Source of the DNA: Acanthosepion esculentum
Lineage: Eukaryota; Mollusca; Cephalopoda; Sepiida; Sepiidae
Length of the DNA: 64,000 nucleotides
Assembly: GCA_964036315.1 (NCBI GenBank)
Contig: OZ038487.1
Coordinates: 56,651,287 to 56,715,286 of the forward strand
Reading direction: 5' to 3'
The notes beneath the pieces were generated by a model. That model was not told the DNA's origin. It did not search any database and worked only from the letters and a program-made list of their open reading frames with translations. Shown piece by piece: positions 43,587 through 54,008 of the stretch. The position numbers and the translations under genes are program-made. How positions within the stretch are numbered: the stretch's first letter is position 1; each line of letters begins with the position of its first letter.

Positions 43587-43608
43587 TGTGTGTGTATGTG
43601 TGTGTGTA
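43498..43608. repeat. (GT)(CT)(TA)(GA)(GT) compound microsatellite
   Basis: About nine CT units, 18 TA units, 12 GA units, flanked by GT runs. The CT and GA halves are complementary, so the tract is itself a palindrome. Confidence 0.95.
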
Positions 43609-43762
43609 TTGGGGCGGCAGATCATTATTTAACATATATTATTAAATATAACAGACAATGAAAGTCTATTATGTCTGATTATGAGCCGTTTGTTTGCTTT
43701 AATTGCTGGTGAAAATGAAGACAAAGATTGTCCAACATTTGGATATTTTTTTATTAAGTTGG

Positions 43763-43800
43763 TCCTAAGCTTTCGGCTTACATGAGGCATCTTCAGAGTG
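43763..43800 (-). ncRNA. hammerhead-like core, family 4
   Basis: Minus strand: CU, CUGAAGA (exact CUGANGA), stem II region UGCCUCAUGUAAGCC with mismatches, GAAA, GCUUAGG. Stem III lacks a loop, so it is likely a decayed ribozyme. Confidence 0.4.
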
Positions 43801-44188
43801 GTTATGCACGCATGAAGCAAATGTATCCACCGTCAAAGATGATATTTTGTTATTTTGACGTAGAAAAACATAGTCATGTAAATTAAGACAATAATACTCA
43901 CACATACACACAATAAAAAGAACCTTCAGATATTGGAGGCCATCTACATTAAAACGAAGCAACCCACATTTAACAAAATTACATTTCAAACTAGTCGCAA
44001 CATATGACATTGCATCTAGACGTTGGTTCTGTTGTAATACTTCGGTCTATCACGTGGTATGACGTCATAGAACTGCATCTTGAACTCACTGGTATTCCAG
44101 GACCGTTGCCGTCGCATAGCAATTTTTTACGTCAAAATAACAAAATATCTTTGACGGTGGATATTTTTGTTTCATATCTGTATAATCA

Positions 44189-44224
44189 ATCTGAGGATGG
44201 CTCATGTGGGCCGAAACCTTAGGA
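44189..44224 (+). ncRNA. hammerhead-like core, family 4
   Basis: CUGAGGA (exact CUGANGA), stem II U-GGCUC-AUGU-GGGCC, GAAA, CCUUAGG. Stem II is good. Stems I and III are not convincing. Confidence 0.4.
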
Positions 44225-44342
44225 CCAAATTAATAAAAAATATATTAATGTTGGACAATTTTGTTTATTTTCACCCGAAATTAAAGCGGCTCATAGTCAG
44301 ACATAATAGATATTCATTGCCTAATATATTTAATAATATATG

Positions 44343-44351
44343 TTTAAATTT

Positions 44352-44384
<33 letters not shown>

Positions 44385-44385
44385 A
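44343..44385. repeat. (TA)n(TG)n microsatellite
   Basis: Lies between the inner and outer right arms of the palindrome. Confidence 0.9.
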
Positions 44386-44619
44386 CTATGTCATGTAGTA
44401 CATCTCTACTACATTATGTCAATTTTCATAATGTACTTTTCATGTAAAGTACAAATTTATTGTAACCTAATTATGTATAATAAATTGGGATCAAATACAG
44501 ATAAAAAATGGATCGGAATCAGCGATTTTAATAACTGGTGTGTGGAGATTTTTATTTTTCTTAATATGCAATAAACGTATTTTAAAAAAATACTTTTCAA
44601 TAAATAATTTCATGGTAAT

Positions 44620-44955
44620 TGTTCTGATAAACTTACCTTTGTGGTACCTAGACTCTATAAATTTAAGTGCATTACTAAATGGACGACAAGAGCTCATCAT
44701 TTTACACTCTCCAGTTGAAATGGCTAGATGTAACGTAAGTTACATGATGACAGTTTCTTTTCTCACACTCCTCTTCCAGCATTTGCTTTCTAATCAAGTT
44801 TGATCGTCAAAAATTTAAATGCAATATCAATCGTTATCTTCTGTCCTCCTCTTTTATTGTTTTCTCTCCTTAAGAAGGTTTTTCTTATATTCTTTCATAC
44901 TCATTAACACACTGCGTGTTGATGACTTCGTTGCCTTGCTTGGCGGGAAATAAAT
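44620..44955 (+). pseudogene. LINE family A, C-terminal and 3' end relic
   Basis: Shifted frames give LDSINLSALLNGRQELII, LHSPVEMARC, SFLTLLFQHLL and VKNLNAISIVIFC (shifted KFKCNINRYLLSS). It matches 6070, 28745 and 55000. The 3' end holds AATTTAAATGCAATATCAA and CGTTGCCTTGCTTGG, as in the 6070 copy (CGCCTTGCATGG). It is a dead 5'-truncated LINE end. Confidence 0.6.
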
Positions 44956-46029
44956 TTTCTTTTAAAAAGCGGTTAGAAAGTCATTTAAAGGCTTAAAAAA
45001 ATGCAAAATAAGTGGTTTGGTCTCAGAACCAACTTAGGTCGAAAAATTTGCTAAAACAAAAAAGCAAAAATTAAAAGAACACTGACCCTCCACATCAGGC
45101 ATACCAATCGTCATTGGTGAAATTATTACGTTATTTGTAATATGTTATTTTTTTTACACTGTCACTTTAATTGAACCCTGTTAAACTTTTAGTCATTTTT
45201 CTATGTTCTCTTTTCTCAGCCTCTGATACTTTTTTTTTCATACACATCCCTTTTTTTTTTCTTACAATCTCCCATAATGCATCCCTTGTCCGTCTCCCTC
45301 TCTCTCTCTCTCTCTTTCTCTTTTACTCTGGTATTTGAGCTTTCTCTTTCCTGCTAGAAAACTAATTTGTTCCCATCTGATTTGATTCTCTCTTTTTTTA
45401 CTTATGTTTTTATCTCTCCTTTCATACCAGCCCCACTAGTTTCTCTGACCCCCCCTTTCTTGTTTTCACATTTTTTGCGTCTCCTCATATCCCGTACGGT
45501 TTCTCTTTCAGCAATCACCTCTTAAGGTTCGTTCTTCAATTCCTACCTCGTTCTCTCTTTTGGTTCCTTTCATTTTTAAACGAAAATAAATATATAAATA
45601 AAACCCTATCCGCGCCATCTCTTATTTCAGTGTCACTCGACCTGCATTGAAGTAAATGTCCCTGTCCTTCTGACCATTCGAAAACCCAGAGAACGCAGAT
45701 ACAAGAACGGGTAGGTTCGTCAGAGAAAAAGACCGACACACAGGGAAAATGAGAGATAAAGAAGGCAGAGTGACATTTTTTTTTTTTTTGGACGGTAGTG
45801 TATTTGGCATCGTTCGGAAAGGGATCAAGTTGAGAAAGCACAAAAACTGTAACGCCGTGGTCAATAGCAGATGTTTTCTGCAGTTGGAACTGTCAGACAG
45901 ACTAGGTGGGTTGGTAAGATGGCAGGATATGTCGATTAGAATGTGCGTGTGCTTGCTCGCTTGCGTGTGTGCGTGTCTGCCCTGCTCCTCTAACATCTAC
46001 TGACGGAAATATATGTGCCAAAGAAGTGC

Positions 46030-46077
<48 letters not shown>

Positions 46078-46372
46078 AGGAACAATACGCAGACATTTGT
46101 CTATCGCGTGTACACACGAGTATCTCAGACATTTTGTTGTGTCCAGAAAGAGTAAACATAACGATCCTAAAATTCATTTTCGTCTAAGTCAAAACATTTA
46201 TCTAGCACGGGAAAAAAATCGAGAAATTATTAGTAAGTACTAACAACTTAAAACCATTTTTGTGGGGGTGGAGGCAGGCACTAAAACAAAACTAAAAAAC
46301 CCAATAACAAACGCAATCATTTATTTCATCACTTCCATTAATTCCCGTATGAGTTGAGAATTTTTTTATGCA
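44956..46372. other. no gene; CT-rich stretch and a long poly-A
   Basis: 45160-45560 is pyrimidine-rich with (CT)n at 45297-45316. A poly-A run of about 34 sits at 46030-46064. The open frames here are low-complexity. Confidence 0.5.
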
Positions 46373-46470
46373 AAGGACTTATTCTTAATCCGATATTTTT
46401 ATTACTTCAAACATTATTTATTATGGATACTCCTGTTTGAAATAGACGTTTTTATTTCAAACAACATGTA
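46373..46470 (+). repeat. fragment related to the foldback arm inner end
   Basis: TTAATCCGATATTTTTATTA, TTCAAACAT, TTATGGATAC and GTTTGAAATAGACG resemble 47805-47890 of the foldback arm (CTAATCCGATATTATTTCTT, TTTAAACAT, TAATGGATGC, GTTTGAGTAGACG). Confidence 0.5.
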
Positions 46471-46471
46471 T

Positions 46472-46562
46472 TACGTCTATCGGTCTGCACACGTGAGAAA
46501 ACTTAAAGCTAGCACATTGCCTTTATTAAATGTTCTCGAGTTATCAGACCGATAGACGTAAT
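46472..46562. repeat. 18-bp inverted repeat hairpin
   Basis: ATTACGTCTATCGGTCTG and its perfect complement CAGACCGATAGACGTAAT are separated by about 54 bases. Confidence 0.8.
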
Positions 46563-46623
46563 ATACACTAAAAATACCGTCTGAAGAAATAGAATATTAT
46601 ATATATTTCTTATTACGATAAAC

Positions 46624-47055
46624 CAGTGGTTCCCAAAGTTTTTTTTTCTCTGAGCTGTATTTTCGGAATTAAAATTTGCTCGCGACTCACCAAATTTTAT
46701 GTGATTAAAAATAAAGAAGGGGATAGTTAAAGGGAGATAACTGCGGATTTGAATCAAATCATTATGATTGATAACTCTCTCCTCCAATTTGCAGACCCTA
46801 GTTACTATATTCTTAATACTAGATATAATGCAAAAATATCACAATGATAAAATTGGTCAATTATTATTTATAGTTATTTATACTGGTACTCATTCATGCA
46901 ATTACAAGTAATCCATCATAAAATTTTAAAATCATTTATTTTTGGTATATGAATTTTTTTTTAAACTGTTTCTAAATCTTTGTCTTTCAATCATTTGAAC
47001 TGCTATCCTCTTCCACCTCACCTATGAGGTGGGCCGCATCATTTTGGAATCACTG
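46624..47055. mobile_element. hAT-type MITE with 8-bp target duplication
   Basis: Left end CAGTGGTTCCCAAAG; the right end reads, complemented, CAGTGATTCCAAAA. The flanks CGATAAAC (46616-46623) and CTATAAAC (47056-47063) match 7 of 8, the duplication length used by hAT elements. The 432 bp are non-coding. Confidence 0.7.
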
Positions 47056-47168
47056 CTATAAACACTAAATTTAATGGGTACACGTATTTGAATTTCTATC
47101 TGTTTTTTTTTTCTTCTTTTCTTAGTGTTGAAGAAAAAAATCTTTCTTTAGTAGGACTTCAATCTTTG
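47056..47168. other. no feature
   Basis: Spacer between the hAT MITE and the foldback element. Confidence 0.4.
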
Positions 47169-47999
47169 AAGCCACCCTATCGAGCTGCATTTATGCTAGC
47201 CCCTGCGGAAGGCTCTTGATTGGGCCTTTATCACAATAGGTAGGGAGGACTAGATACTATAGGCAACAATAAACTACAGAAAAACTCAAACCTGATCGCG
47301 TTAATATTTAAGCTTACCTTTTAAATGTTCAACGCTAATTCTTCTTTCGCCAATTAATTTAAAGACAATTTGATGTACGTAGGTTCTTACTTTCCGTACA
47401 AACAATTATTTTTATTTCATGGGTGACTTTCACTGGATTTCGGAATTAATTTCGATTATTCTCAAATTTATTTGCAAATTATAAAAAATGTTATCGGAAA
47501 AAAATCACCGAAAACAATGGCAATAATGAAAACTTGGGAATTCAAAATTTCGTGTCCGAATCCGGCCCGAAATGTTTTTAATTTGCTCACGGAGTCGGCC
47601 TCATTCCAAAATGGTATGCTATGTTGGGCCACGGCCTCTAGGAGTAAAGTTGAAAAATGTGACACACTGACATTTGTATTTATTATATCGATAAGGAATG
47701 CACATTTTCTCGTTCGAATCTTCTTGGAAGACCAGATCTAATTTTTATTTTCTTATCCGAAACTTGTACAAAGTAATTTCTCATTTTTTTGTACATTTCT
47801 AATCCGATATTATTTCTTATGACTTTAAACATAATATTTTAATGGATGCACGGTTTGAGTAGACGCCCTGATTTTTCATTTTAACTTTGTTATTAATTTC
47901 ACTGTTTAAGGACAAAAAATCTACCCACTATTCGTTTCGATCTTCATCAAAGCATTAGAATCGCCTAAGATAACTTTGCAAGTTATTAGAAACAACCAA

Positions 48000-48365
48000 T
48001 AATGAGGAGATTTGTATCAACAGTGGTGAGGTTCGGAAGAAAAAAAGCTGACGATACCATGGATGGCGCATGTGAGCAACGAGAAAGTTTTAGGGAAAAC
48101 GGAAATAAAAAGGAGACTTATACTTAAAATCACAAATAGATTATATCTGGGCTAGATATGGAAAGAAGGCTTGGAGAATTTGACACTTACAGGATATTGA
48201 AGGCAAGAGAGAGAGAGAAACAGCACATTACCTACCTAACAAACGGATGTAAACGGATGAAAGAACAGGGACTGGGAGGGAAGGTAAAGAGGCAAACGTT
48301 GCTTGGATGTATGAGAGATAGGAAGTTGGGTAGAGCCATGATTGCCCATATGGGTAAAGTTTGAA
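48000..48365 (+). pseudogene. RTE-like LINE, RT C-terminal relic inside the foldback
   Basis: Shifted frames give IPWMAHVSNEKVLGKTEIKR, WKEGLENLTLTGY, ITYLTNGCKRMKEQGLGGKV and TLLGCMRDRKLGRAMIAHMG. This is the same tail as 10945 and 25380 and carries its most complete 3' end (RQ-ITYLT, M-EQGLGG, TLL-A-KDR-LWRAMIAHV). Several frameshifts. Confidence 0.7.
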
Positions 48366-49394
48366 AAGAATCCGACGGGATGGTAAATATACACGCAAAT
48401 TTGAAAATATATTTAAAAATCTAATTAAAATCTAATTTTTATAACGATACATTGAAAAAATATATATTAAGGGAAATGATACATTAAAAAAAATCAAGCG
48501 TTGAAACGCTTAATGTTATTCAGGTTTCTTCTAGTTAATGTTTGACATTATGATTAGGATACCCCCCCCACACACACACACACACACTTAGAATTGGAAA
48601 ATGTTATTTTATCGCAATTTCAAATGTTTCTGTTTTATAGCCAGTGAATGGAACTGGAATTTTCAATTTTTGACCAAAGATGAACAGAAGAGTAAATGAG
48701 TGGATAAGGGTTTTTGAGATCAAGTGGCAACAAAACCGGACATGGAGCGTATCCGGTTGCTGTTATATATTAACAGTTATTCTTGGGATCAGAGTAGTCA
48801 CTCCTGGTCCGCCCTTCGCGGTGAACAGATCGCCCTTCGCGTAGTTCCGATGCCGTCCGTTCGTATTGCTACGTCAGGATGTGTAGATAGTTGGAGAGTT
48901 AGTAGGGAGAAGATCTTTGAGCTGTTAGACTGATATGGCAGAAGTTATCCCCCGGTGTCTCCCACCTACCTACCGAGAGCGAGTAAGCGAAGTCCCGAAT
49001 AAAAAAAAAAAAGACCTATTTTATAATATTGGAAACAGAATTCGTGTTATTTCTCGACGTGGCAGAAGTTTTCATCTTTGTTGCCTTGGGGATATGCAGC
49101 GGGCCTTTCTCAGTTTTCGGTGCACGCGTCAGATCATCGACGAAAAATGACAAGTTTAAATGTTACCAAATTGTCTTTATGTTTACATTGTTAAAAAAAG
49201 AAATTGTTATTTTTTTCGAGGAAGAATGCACGATATCAACGATAGAGCGTTTGAAGCTATAAATAGAGTGACCATAACAATTCATACTGTATGGTGACCA
49301 AGAGCCTCACGTCTTGACCTATTGTTAGACAAGGCGTGAAAATACCAGTCATTATGCAATGTTGATTTTGTCCACACACTGAGGTGTGAAGCAC
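48366..49394. other. centre of the foldback; no gene recognised
   Basis: 49035-49125 (GGAAACAGAATTCGTGTTAT, GATATGCAGCGGGCCTTTCT) resembles 57465-57555 (GAAAACAGAATTCGAG, ACATGCAGCGGTCCTTTCCC), so it is an old dispersed repeat of unknown kind. (CA)n lies at 48567-48588. Confidence 0.4.
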
Positions 49395-49535
49395 TCTGCA
49401 ACCGGGCGATCTAAAGCACGGCTTATCAAACGATGGCTTCTACAAAGTGAGGCGAAGATTCGAACCCTGCTGGAAGGCATATTTTCTTTAAGAAATCTTG
49501 AATGCAAAGGCCGATAAATGTAATTTATGTGCTAT
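49395..49535 (+). repeat. tRNA-derived SINE (class II type)
   Basis: CGGGCGATCTAAAGCACGGC (A-box side), GAAGATTCGAACCCTGCTGG (B box), then the tail GAATGCAAAGGCCGATAAAT shared with 28430 and 40715. Confidence 0.65.
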
Positions 49536-50263
49536 AAATAAAAAATAAAACGAAAAATCAGGGCGTCTACTCAAACCGTGCATCCATTAAAATATTATGT
49601 TTAAAGTCATAAGAAATAATATCGGATTAGAAATGTACAAAAAAATGAGAAATTACTTTGTACAAGTTTCGGATAAGAAAATAAAAATTAGATCTGGTCT
49701 TCCAAAAAGATTCGAACGAGAATATGTGCATTCCTTATCGATATAATAAATACAAATGTCAGTGTGTCACATTTTTTCAACTTTACTCCTAGAGGCCGTG
49801 GCCCAACATAGCATACCATTTTGGAATGAGGCCGACTACGTGAGCAAATTAAAAACATTTCGGGCCGGATTCGGACACGAAATTTTGAATTCCCAAGTTT
49901 TCATTATTGCCATTGTTTTCGGTGATTTTTTCCGATAACATTTTTTATAATTTGCAAATAAATTTGAGAATAATCGAAATTAATTCCGAAATCCAGTGAA
50001 AGTCACCCATGAAATAAAAATAATTGTTTGTACGGAAAGTAAGAACCTACGTACATCAAACTGTCTTTAAATTAACTGTCGAAAGAAGAATTAGCGTTGA
50101 ACTTTTAAAAGGTAAGCTTAAATATTAACGCGATCAGGTTTGAGTTTTTCTGTAGTTTATTGTTGCCTATAGTATCTAGTCCTCCCTACCTATTGTGATA
50201 AAGGCCCAATCAAGAGCCTTCCGCAGGGGCTAGCTTAAATGCCGCTCGATAGGGTGGCTTTTA

Positions 50264-50290
50264 AGCTAGTGTGTGTGTGTGTATGTGCAC

Positions 50291-50355
<65 letters not shown>
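50264..50355. repeat. (TG)n(TA)n(CA)n microsatellite
   Basis: TG runs to 50283, (TA)n at 50297-50342, then CA units. Confidence 0.95.
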
Positions 50356-50358
<3 letters not shown>

Positions 50359-50749
50359 AATATTAGTAATAATACATTTACAACTTCAGTTTATAAAAAA
50401 CAACTAGTAAAACTCTTGCCATCTTAATTTCCGTAGTGAATGCCCTCTTAGATATAAAATAAGTGTTATTAAAAAATTCCTCGAGAGAGCGCACGAGAAT
50501 TCATCCTCTCGCACGCTTTTCTTTAAAGAATGAAATAACGTAAAACAAACGCTTGTTAGTAACGGATTTCCTAATTGAAATTCCAGCCTTCTTACTCTTG
50601 AAGTACAGTTTTTCGCTACCGAGGTTCCTCTACACTCTCCGAAATGCCCCTTGCTACCTCGAACAGGATTTCTGAAATGAGGTAGATATCACAATTAAGA
50701 GATGCACGGAGCTAATTTGCAACGTTAATTTCGACGACACAGGCTGGAG
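50356..50749. other. no gene recognised
   Basis: Unassigned. It may be upstream remains of the LINE relic that follows. Confidence 0.35.
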
Positions 50750-51710
50750 CCAGGCAAAGCTCCCTTTGAGTTTCGGAAGCCCTTCCAGCATATCTTTCTT
50801 CACTTTCGTCCAGTCACGAATTAATTGATGAGATACTCGGTGGATCGTCTCAGTGCTTTTCGGGTAGTTCTTTCGAACAAGCTTGCAGCGTCTGGGCCCA
50901 AGTATTATTTTCTATCCCACTAGACACATCAAAACAAAAAAATCTGGGATAAAATAAAATGTGAAGCCAATTTTACTAATTTGAGGCTCTTTCTGGATCA
51001 GCATCGCTTCGCATGTCTACTATCTGCTTCACAACCTAGTAGTGGCGCCTGGCTCAACGCAGTGCCCTCTTCATTTACCGGTACCCTTCTAGATGATGAG
51101 TGCACTCGAGTTGCGATCCGTCTTGGACTCAAATTATGTGAGCGTCACAGAAGCAGATGTGGAGCTTCCATTGATAAGTTTGGTTTGCATACTCTCTCCT
51201 GTCGTCGTAGAGCCGACCCCTTTCCACGGCATGCAGCAATAAACGAGATCATCAGAAGAGGTTTGGATGCAGCTGGGTTCACTTCCCAAATCGAACCCGT
51301 AGACCTCGACCGTGGTGATGGAAAGCGGCCGGATGGCATTACCATTTTCCCTTTTAAGATGTGAAAGTCGTTGATTTTGGATGCGACTTGTGCGGATACA
51401 TTTTCGACCGATAATTTGATCAGGTCCGCGGTTGAGCCGGGGGCCGTCGCCCGGGACGCAGAGATAAAAAAAAAATAGTTAAATATTCTTCTCTTGCTGA
51501 AAGTTTTTTTTTTTAACTCCTGTGGCAGTGGAGACTTCTGTGGTTATTGGCCCTCTTTCGATGGCGTTCCTTCGGAGGATTGGCGCGATAGTGTCTCGAT
51601 TAAGGGACGAGCCTCGAGAATTGAGTGGCTCCAACAATGTGTCTCACTGGCGATGGCTCGAGGTAATGCTTTCTACATCATTGTGGCTGGCAGAGGATAG
51701 CAAAAAAAAA
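50750..51710 (+). pseudogene. non-LTR retrotransposon relic with restriction-like endonuclease motif
   Basis: The reading starts LPAYLSSLSSSHELIDEILG and SVWAQVLFSIPLDTS. After a shift near 50940 comes LRLFLDQHRFACLLSASQPS, SGAWLNAVPSS, a Cys/His cluster (LCERHRSRCGAS...LHTLSCRR), HAAINEIIRRGLDAAGF and KRPDGITIF, then a stop followed by LILDATCADTF. The pair RPDG...DAT looks like the PD-(D/E)xK endonuclease of R2-like LINEs. The end reads VAVETSVVIGPLSMAFLRRI and EWLQQCVSLAMARGNAF after a second shift. At least two shifts and one stop make it dead. Confidence 0.6.
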
Positions 51711-51956
51711 TTGTTTATATTTACTTTGTTCAATAAATAATTTTTATGATTGTTATTGTTGGATTTCCATATTAGGCTTTTTCTGTCTAAAGTAGCTAAT
51801 AGCAACGGCGAGAATAGAAACATAAACAATAATATTAATATTTTTTATGAAAATCAGATGAACGAAATTTACAAACAAGATGAAACTAGAATTAATAAAA
51901 AAAATGCACAACACCAGTAGACAATAGCAAAACAATTAGAATTAATTATTTTTTAC
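51711..51956. other. no gene recognised
   Basis: AT-rich junction between the LINE relic and the PLE relic. Confidence 0.4.
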
Positions 51957-52330
51957 AAAAAATTTAAAACCGCCAACCTTATAGTTAAAAATAATAATTC
52001 ACCTCTTAGAACGAAATTAAATAGAACAAATATTATTTACGAATTTAAATGTTCATTAAGGAATTGTATTCCTGCTCAATCAAAATTCGTGAACAATTAT
52101 ATAGGCCATGCTACAACATGCTTGACAAGAAGACACACACTACATCTTTCTGGCCACAGCTCAATAATTTCTCATTTAAATACTCATGTAGACATACTGG
52201 ACCCTATTAGTAACATACTTGTTGATAACACAAATATAATAATATCATCTACATGCAAAAAGGGCTAAAAATAATAGAAGCTTTATTAATAAAAACAAAA
52301 AACAACATTCAATAATATCAACTATGAACA
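51957..52330 (+). pseudogene. Penelope-like element, GIY-YIG endonuclease relic
   Basis: The reading KPPTLIVKNNNSPLRTKLN, RTNIIYEFKC, NNYIGHATTCLTRRHTLHLS and SSIISHLNTHVDILD, then after a shift LKIIEALLIKTKNN, follows the C-terminal endonuclease of Penelope-like elements: a YxFxC block, the YIG tripeptide about 20 residues later, an R-LT-H block, then L-ILEAL-IK. The usual C-x-C pair is only partly kept (FKC...C). A stop and a shift disable it. The reverse transcriptase upstream is missing. Confidence 0.75.
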
Positions 52331-52418
52331 TGGACACAATATCTTGACCGTGTTTTGAAAATGAAACATTATATAAATACATACAATCTATTTCTTGTTT
52401 ACAGTTAATATATTTCAA

Positions 52419-52456
52419 CCTTGAAAATGGCTAAATGTATAGCCGAAAGCGCTCGG
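52419..52456 (+). ncRNA. hammerhead-like motif in the PLE tail, family 4
   Basis: CC, UUGAAAA, stem II GGCUA-AAUGUA-UAGCC, GAAA (52445-52448), stem III A-G-CG-C-U, C as the cleavage base (52454), then GG pairing with CC. It lies about 90 bp downstream of the endonuclease relic. Hammerhead ribozymes are known from terminal repeats of Penelope-like elements, which supports the call. Confidence 0.6.
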
Positions 52457-52607
52457 CAAAACAACAATTGGACAGTTTTTATATAATGTATCTACCGAAA
52501 AGGAAAAAAGTATAAGATCACATGGGAAGTTGTAAAAAAAAAAAAAAAAAATGAATCCTGTCATATTCAATGAAACTTGCATGCATGCATATTATATATA
52601 TATATAT
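52457..52607 (+). repeat. PLE 3' tail ending in (TA)n
   Basis: The tail has GTCATATTCAATGAAACTTG, shared with 34740-34770 and 35848-35872, and ends in (TA)n at 52591-52607. Confidence 0.55.
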
Positions 52608-53484
52608 TACTACGGGCAAAATGTTTGGGGTCACCTTGCCTTTTCTTTTTTTTTTTTTAAAAGATCTTAAAATGCGATGTTCGTATTTTAAAGTAAAACA
52701 TAAAATTTCAGCAAGTACAATGTATTTGCTTCTATTTTTAAGTCTCTCCAGGCTCTTATTATCAAAAAGTTCAAATATGGATTCGTCTGTTCACAATACA
52801 TTTTGTTAAATTATGAATATTCTGTATGAGAAACATTTTTGCTTTTACCATTAACCCCTCAGTTGACTTTTTGAGATTATGAAAATAGGTGGAGATTTGA
52901 TTCAAATCAAGGGAATCTTGAAGAAAGAAAAAAAAAAGCATATCTGATTTTGCAAATACATGTATCATCTGGTTTACGTATAATTGTAAAAAATTCACCT
53001 TTTTTTTTAAACGATCCAAAAACACACTTCTAATTTATGTCAAAATTACCTGTTTTTTTTTTTTTAAAAAGAACAACATTTTGGAAATTATGACTTGGAT
53101 GCCTCAATCTCCTGACTGTTCTCCAAATTAATTAGGATGGGATGAATGGGATTAGGTGGGTTCGAATAGCCAACGAGTGAGAGTGAACTTTTTCAGTGCT
53201 TAAACAATGCTTGGGAAGGTCTGACATCTTTTTTTTTTCAAAAACTCTTGGAAATAATGGCAAGAATTTGGAAAGAATGCAGTAATTTAGATGGTGGTTT
53301 TATTGATGAAAATAAAATATGATGTTGTATGTTAATATTTTTTAGTTAAATGCATATTTTTTGTCAAAATAAAAGCAAATAAAGTGGTTGCTGAAACTGT
53401 ATCTTTAAAAAAATCACAAAAATATCACATTTTATGGTGGTTGTTTAATACAAGTTGGCCACAAACTTTTTGTCTGTAGTGTGT
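52605..53484 (+). mobile_element. Tc1-like element, decayed
   Basis: The left end ACTACGGGCAAAATGTTTG and the complemented right end ACTACAGACAAAAAGTTTG match, as do the next bases (GGGGTCACCTTG versus TGGCCAACTTG), giving inverted ends of about 30 bp at TA sites. Near the 3' end the frame reads MTWMPQSPDCSPN, a stop, LGWDEWD, then FFSVLKQCLG, FFQKLLEIMARIWKECSNLD and GGFID. The WP-QSPD-NPIE-LW-E box carries the last acidic catalytic residue of Tc1 transposases; here the glutamate position is lost to the stop. The 5' half is not readable. Confidence 0.7.
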
Positions 53485-53528
53485 ATACACACACACAAAC
53501 AAACACACGCAAATATATATATATATAT

Positions 53529-53565
<37 letters not shown>

Positions 53566-53958
53566 TCTTTTTTTTTTCGAGTTTCTATATTTTCTGGGGT
53601 ACGGCCGAGAATGAATCTTGCTCGGGTTTAGAACAGCATCTAAATATTCAGTATTGAAAAGTAGACCCCTTTTTAAGTTTACAATATCCTCCTGTTAGCG
53701 ATAAACATTTCAGTATATTTATTTCCGTGCTTGTAGAATGATGACACTATAACTCACTTTGGGGGTCAATATTCCCTCTTCGGACCAATCTGCATTTAAA
53801 GCGAAAGGTCAAGGTGTTTGACCTCTTTCCTGTACTACATCTTTGTGCAAAAATATCTAAATGCCAAAAAATGTTTTCTAGATTTCAATCAGCAACAACT
53901 AATAAACTCTCCGTGTCTCTTAGGAAAAACCTGATGTGTGCGGTGGTCATATTTCAGC

Positions 53959-54008
<50 letters not shown>

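Larger units (their letters stand above)
43330..44520. mobile_element. 1.2-kb nested palindrome with hammerhead-like cores
   Basis: Outer arms 43340-43450 and 44390-44510 match as inverted repeats (TGTAACCTAATTATGTATAA, GTAAA-TACAAATTTTATT, TCAATTTTCATAA). Inner arms 43630-43860 and 44110-44340 match likewise (TCAGACATAATAGA, GACAAT-TTTGT-TTCA, AAAATAACAAAATATC-TTTGAC). Microsatellites separate outer and inner parts on each side, and the loop is about 43870-44100. Each inner arm carries a CUGANGA...GAAA core. Confidence 0.7.
47169..50260. mobile_element. 3.1-kb foldback element with arms of about 720 bp
   Basis: The left arm 47169-47904 and right arm 49544-50260 are inverted copies, near-identical by eye (about 97%), from AAGCCACCCTATCGAGC at the outside to GACGCCCTGATTTTTC at the inside. 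The arms have open frames reading LLLEAVAQHSIPFWNEAD but no motif I know. The 1.6-kb centre holds a LINE tail, unassigned DNA and a tRNA-type SINE, and no transposase. It could be a foldback (long-TIR) transposon or an inverted segmental duplication. Confidence 0.8.

Noticed and set aside
47468..47665. Repeated protein reading LLLEAVAQHSIPFWNEAD in both foldback arms
   Set aside because: It is conserved only because the arms are inverted copies. No motif and no start or stop context support a gene.
47938..47962. UUUGAUGAAGAUCGAAAC on the minus strand as a hammerhead
   Set aside because: Stem II would have no loop and neither stem I nor stem III pairs; at most a relic.
50981..51364. 127-codon frame as a host gene
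   Set aside because: The frame continues on both sides, after shifts and a stop, into a retrotransposon-like protein, so it is part of a LINE relic.
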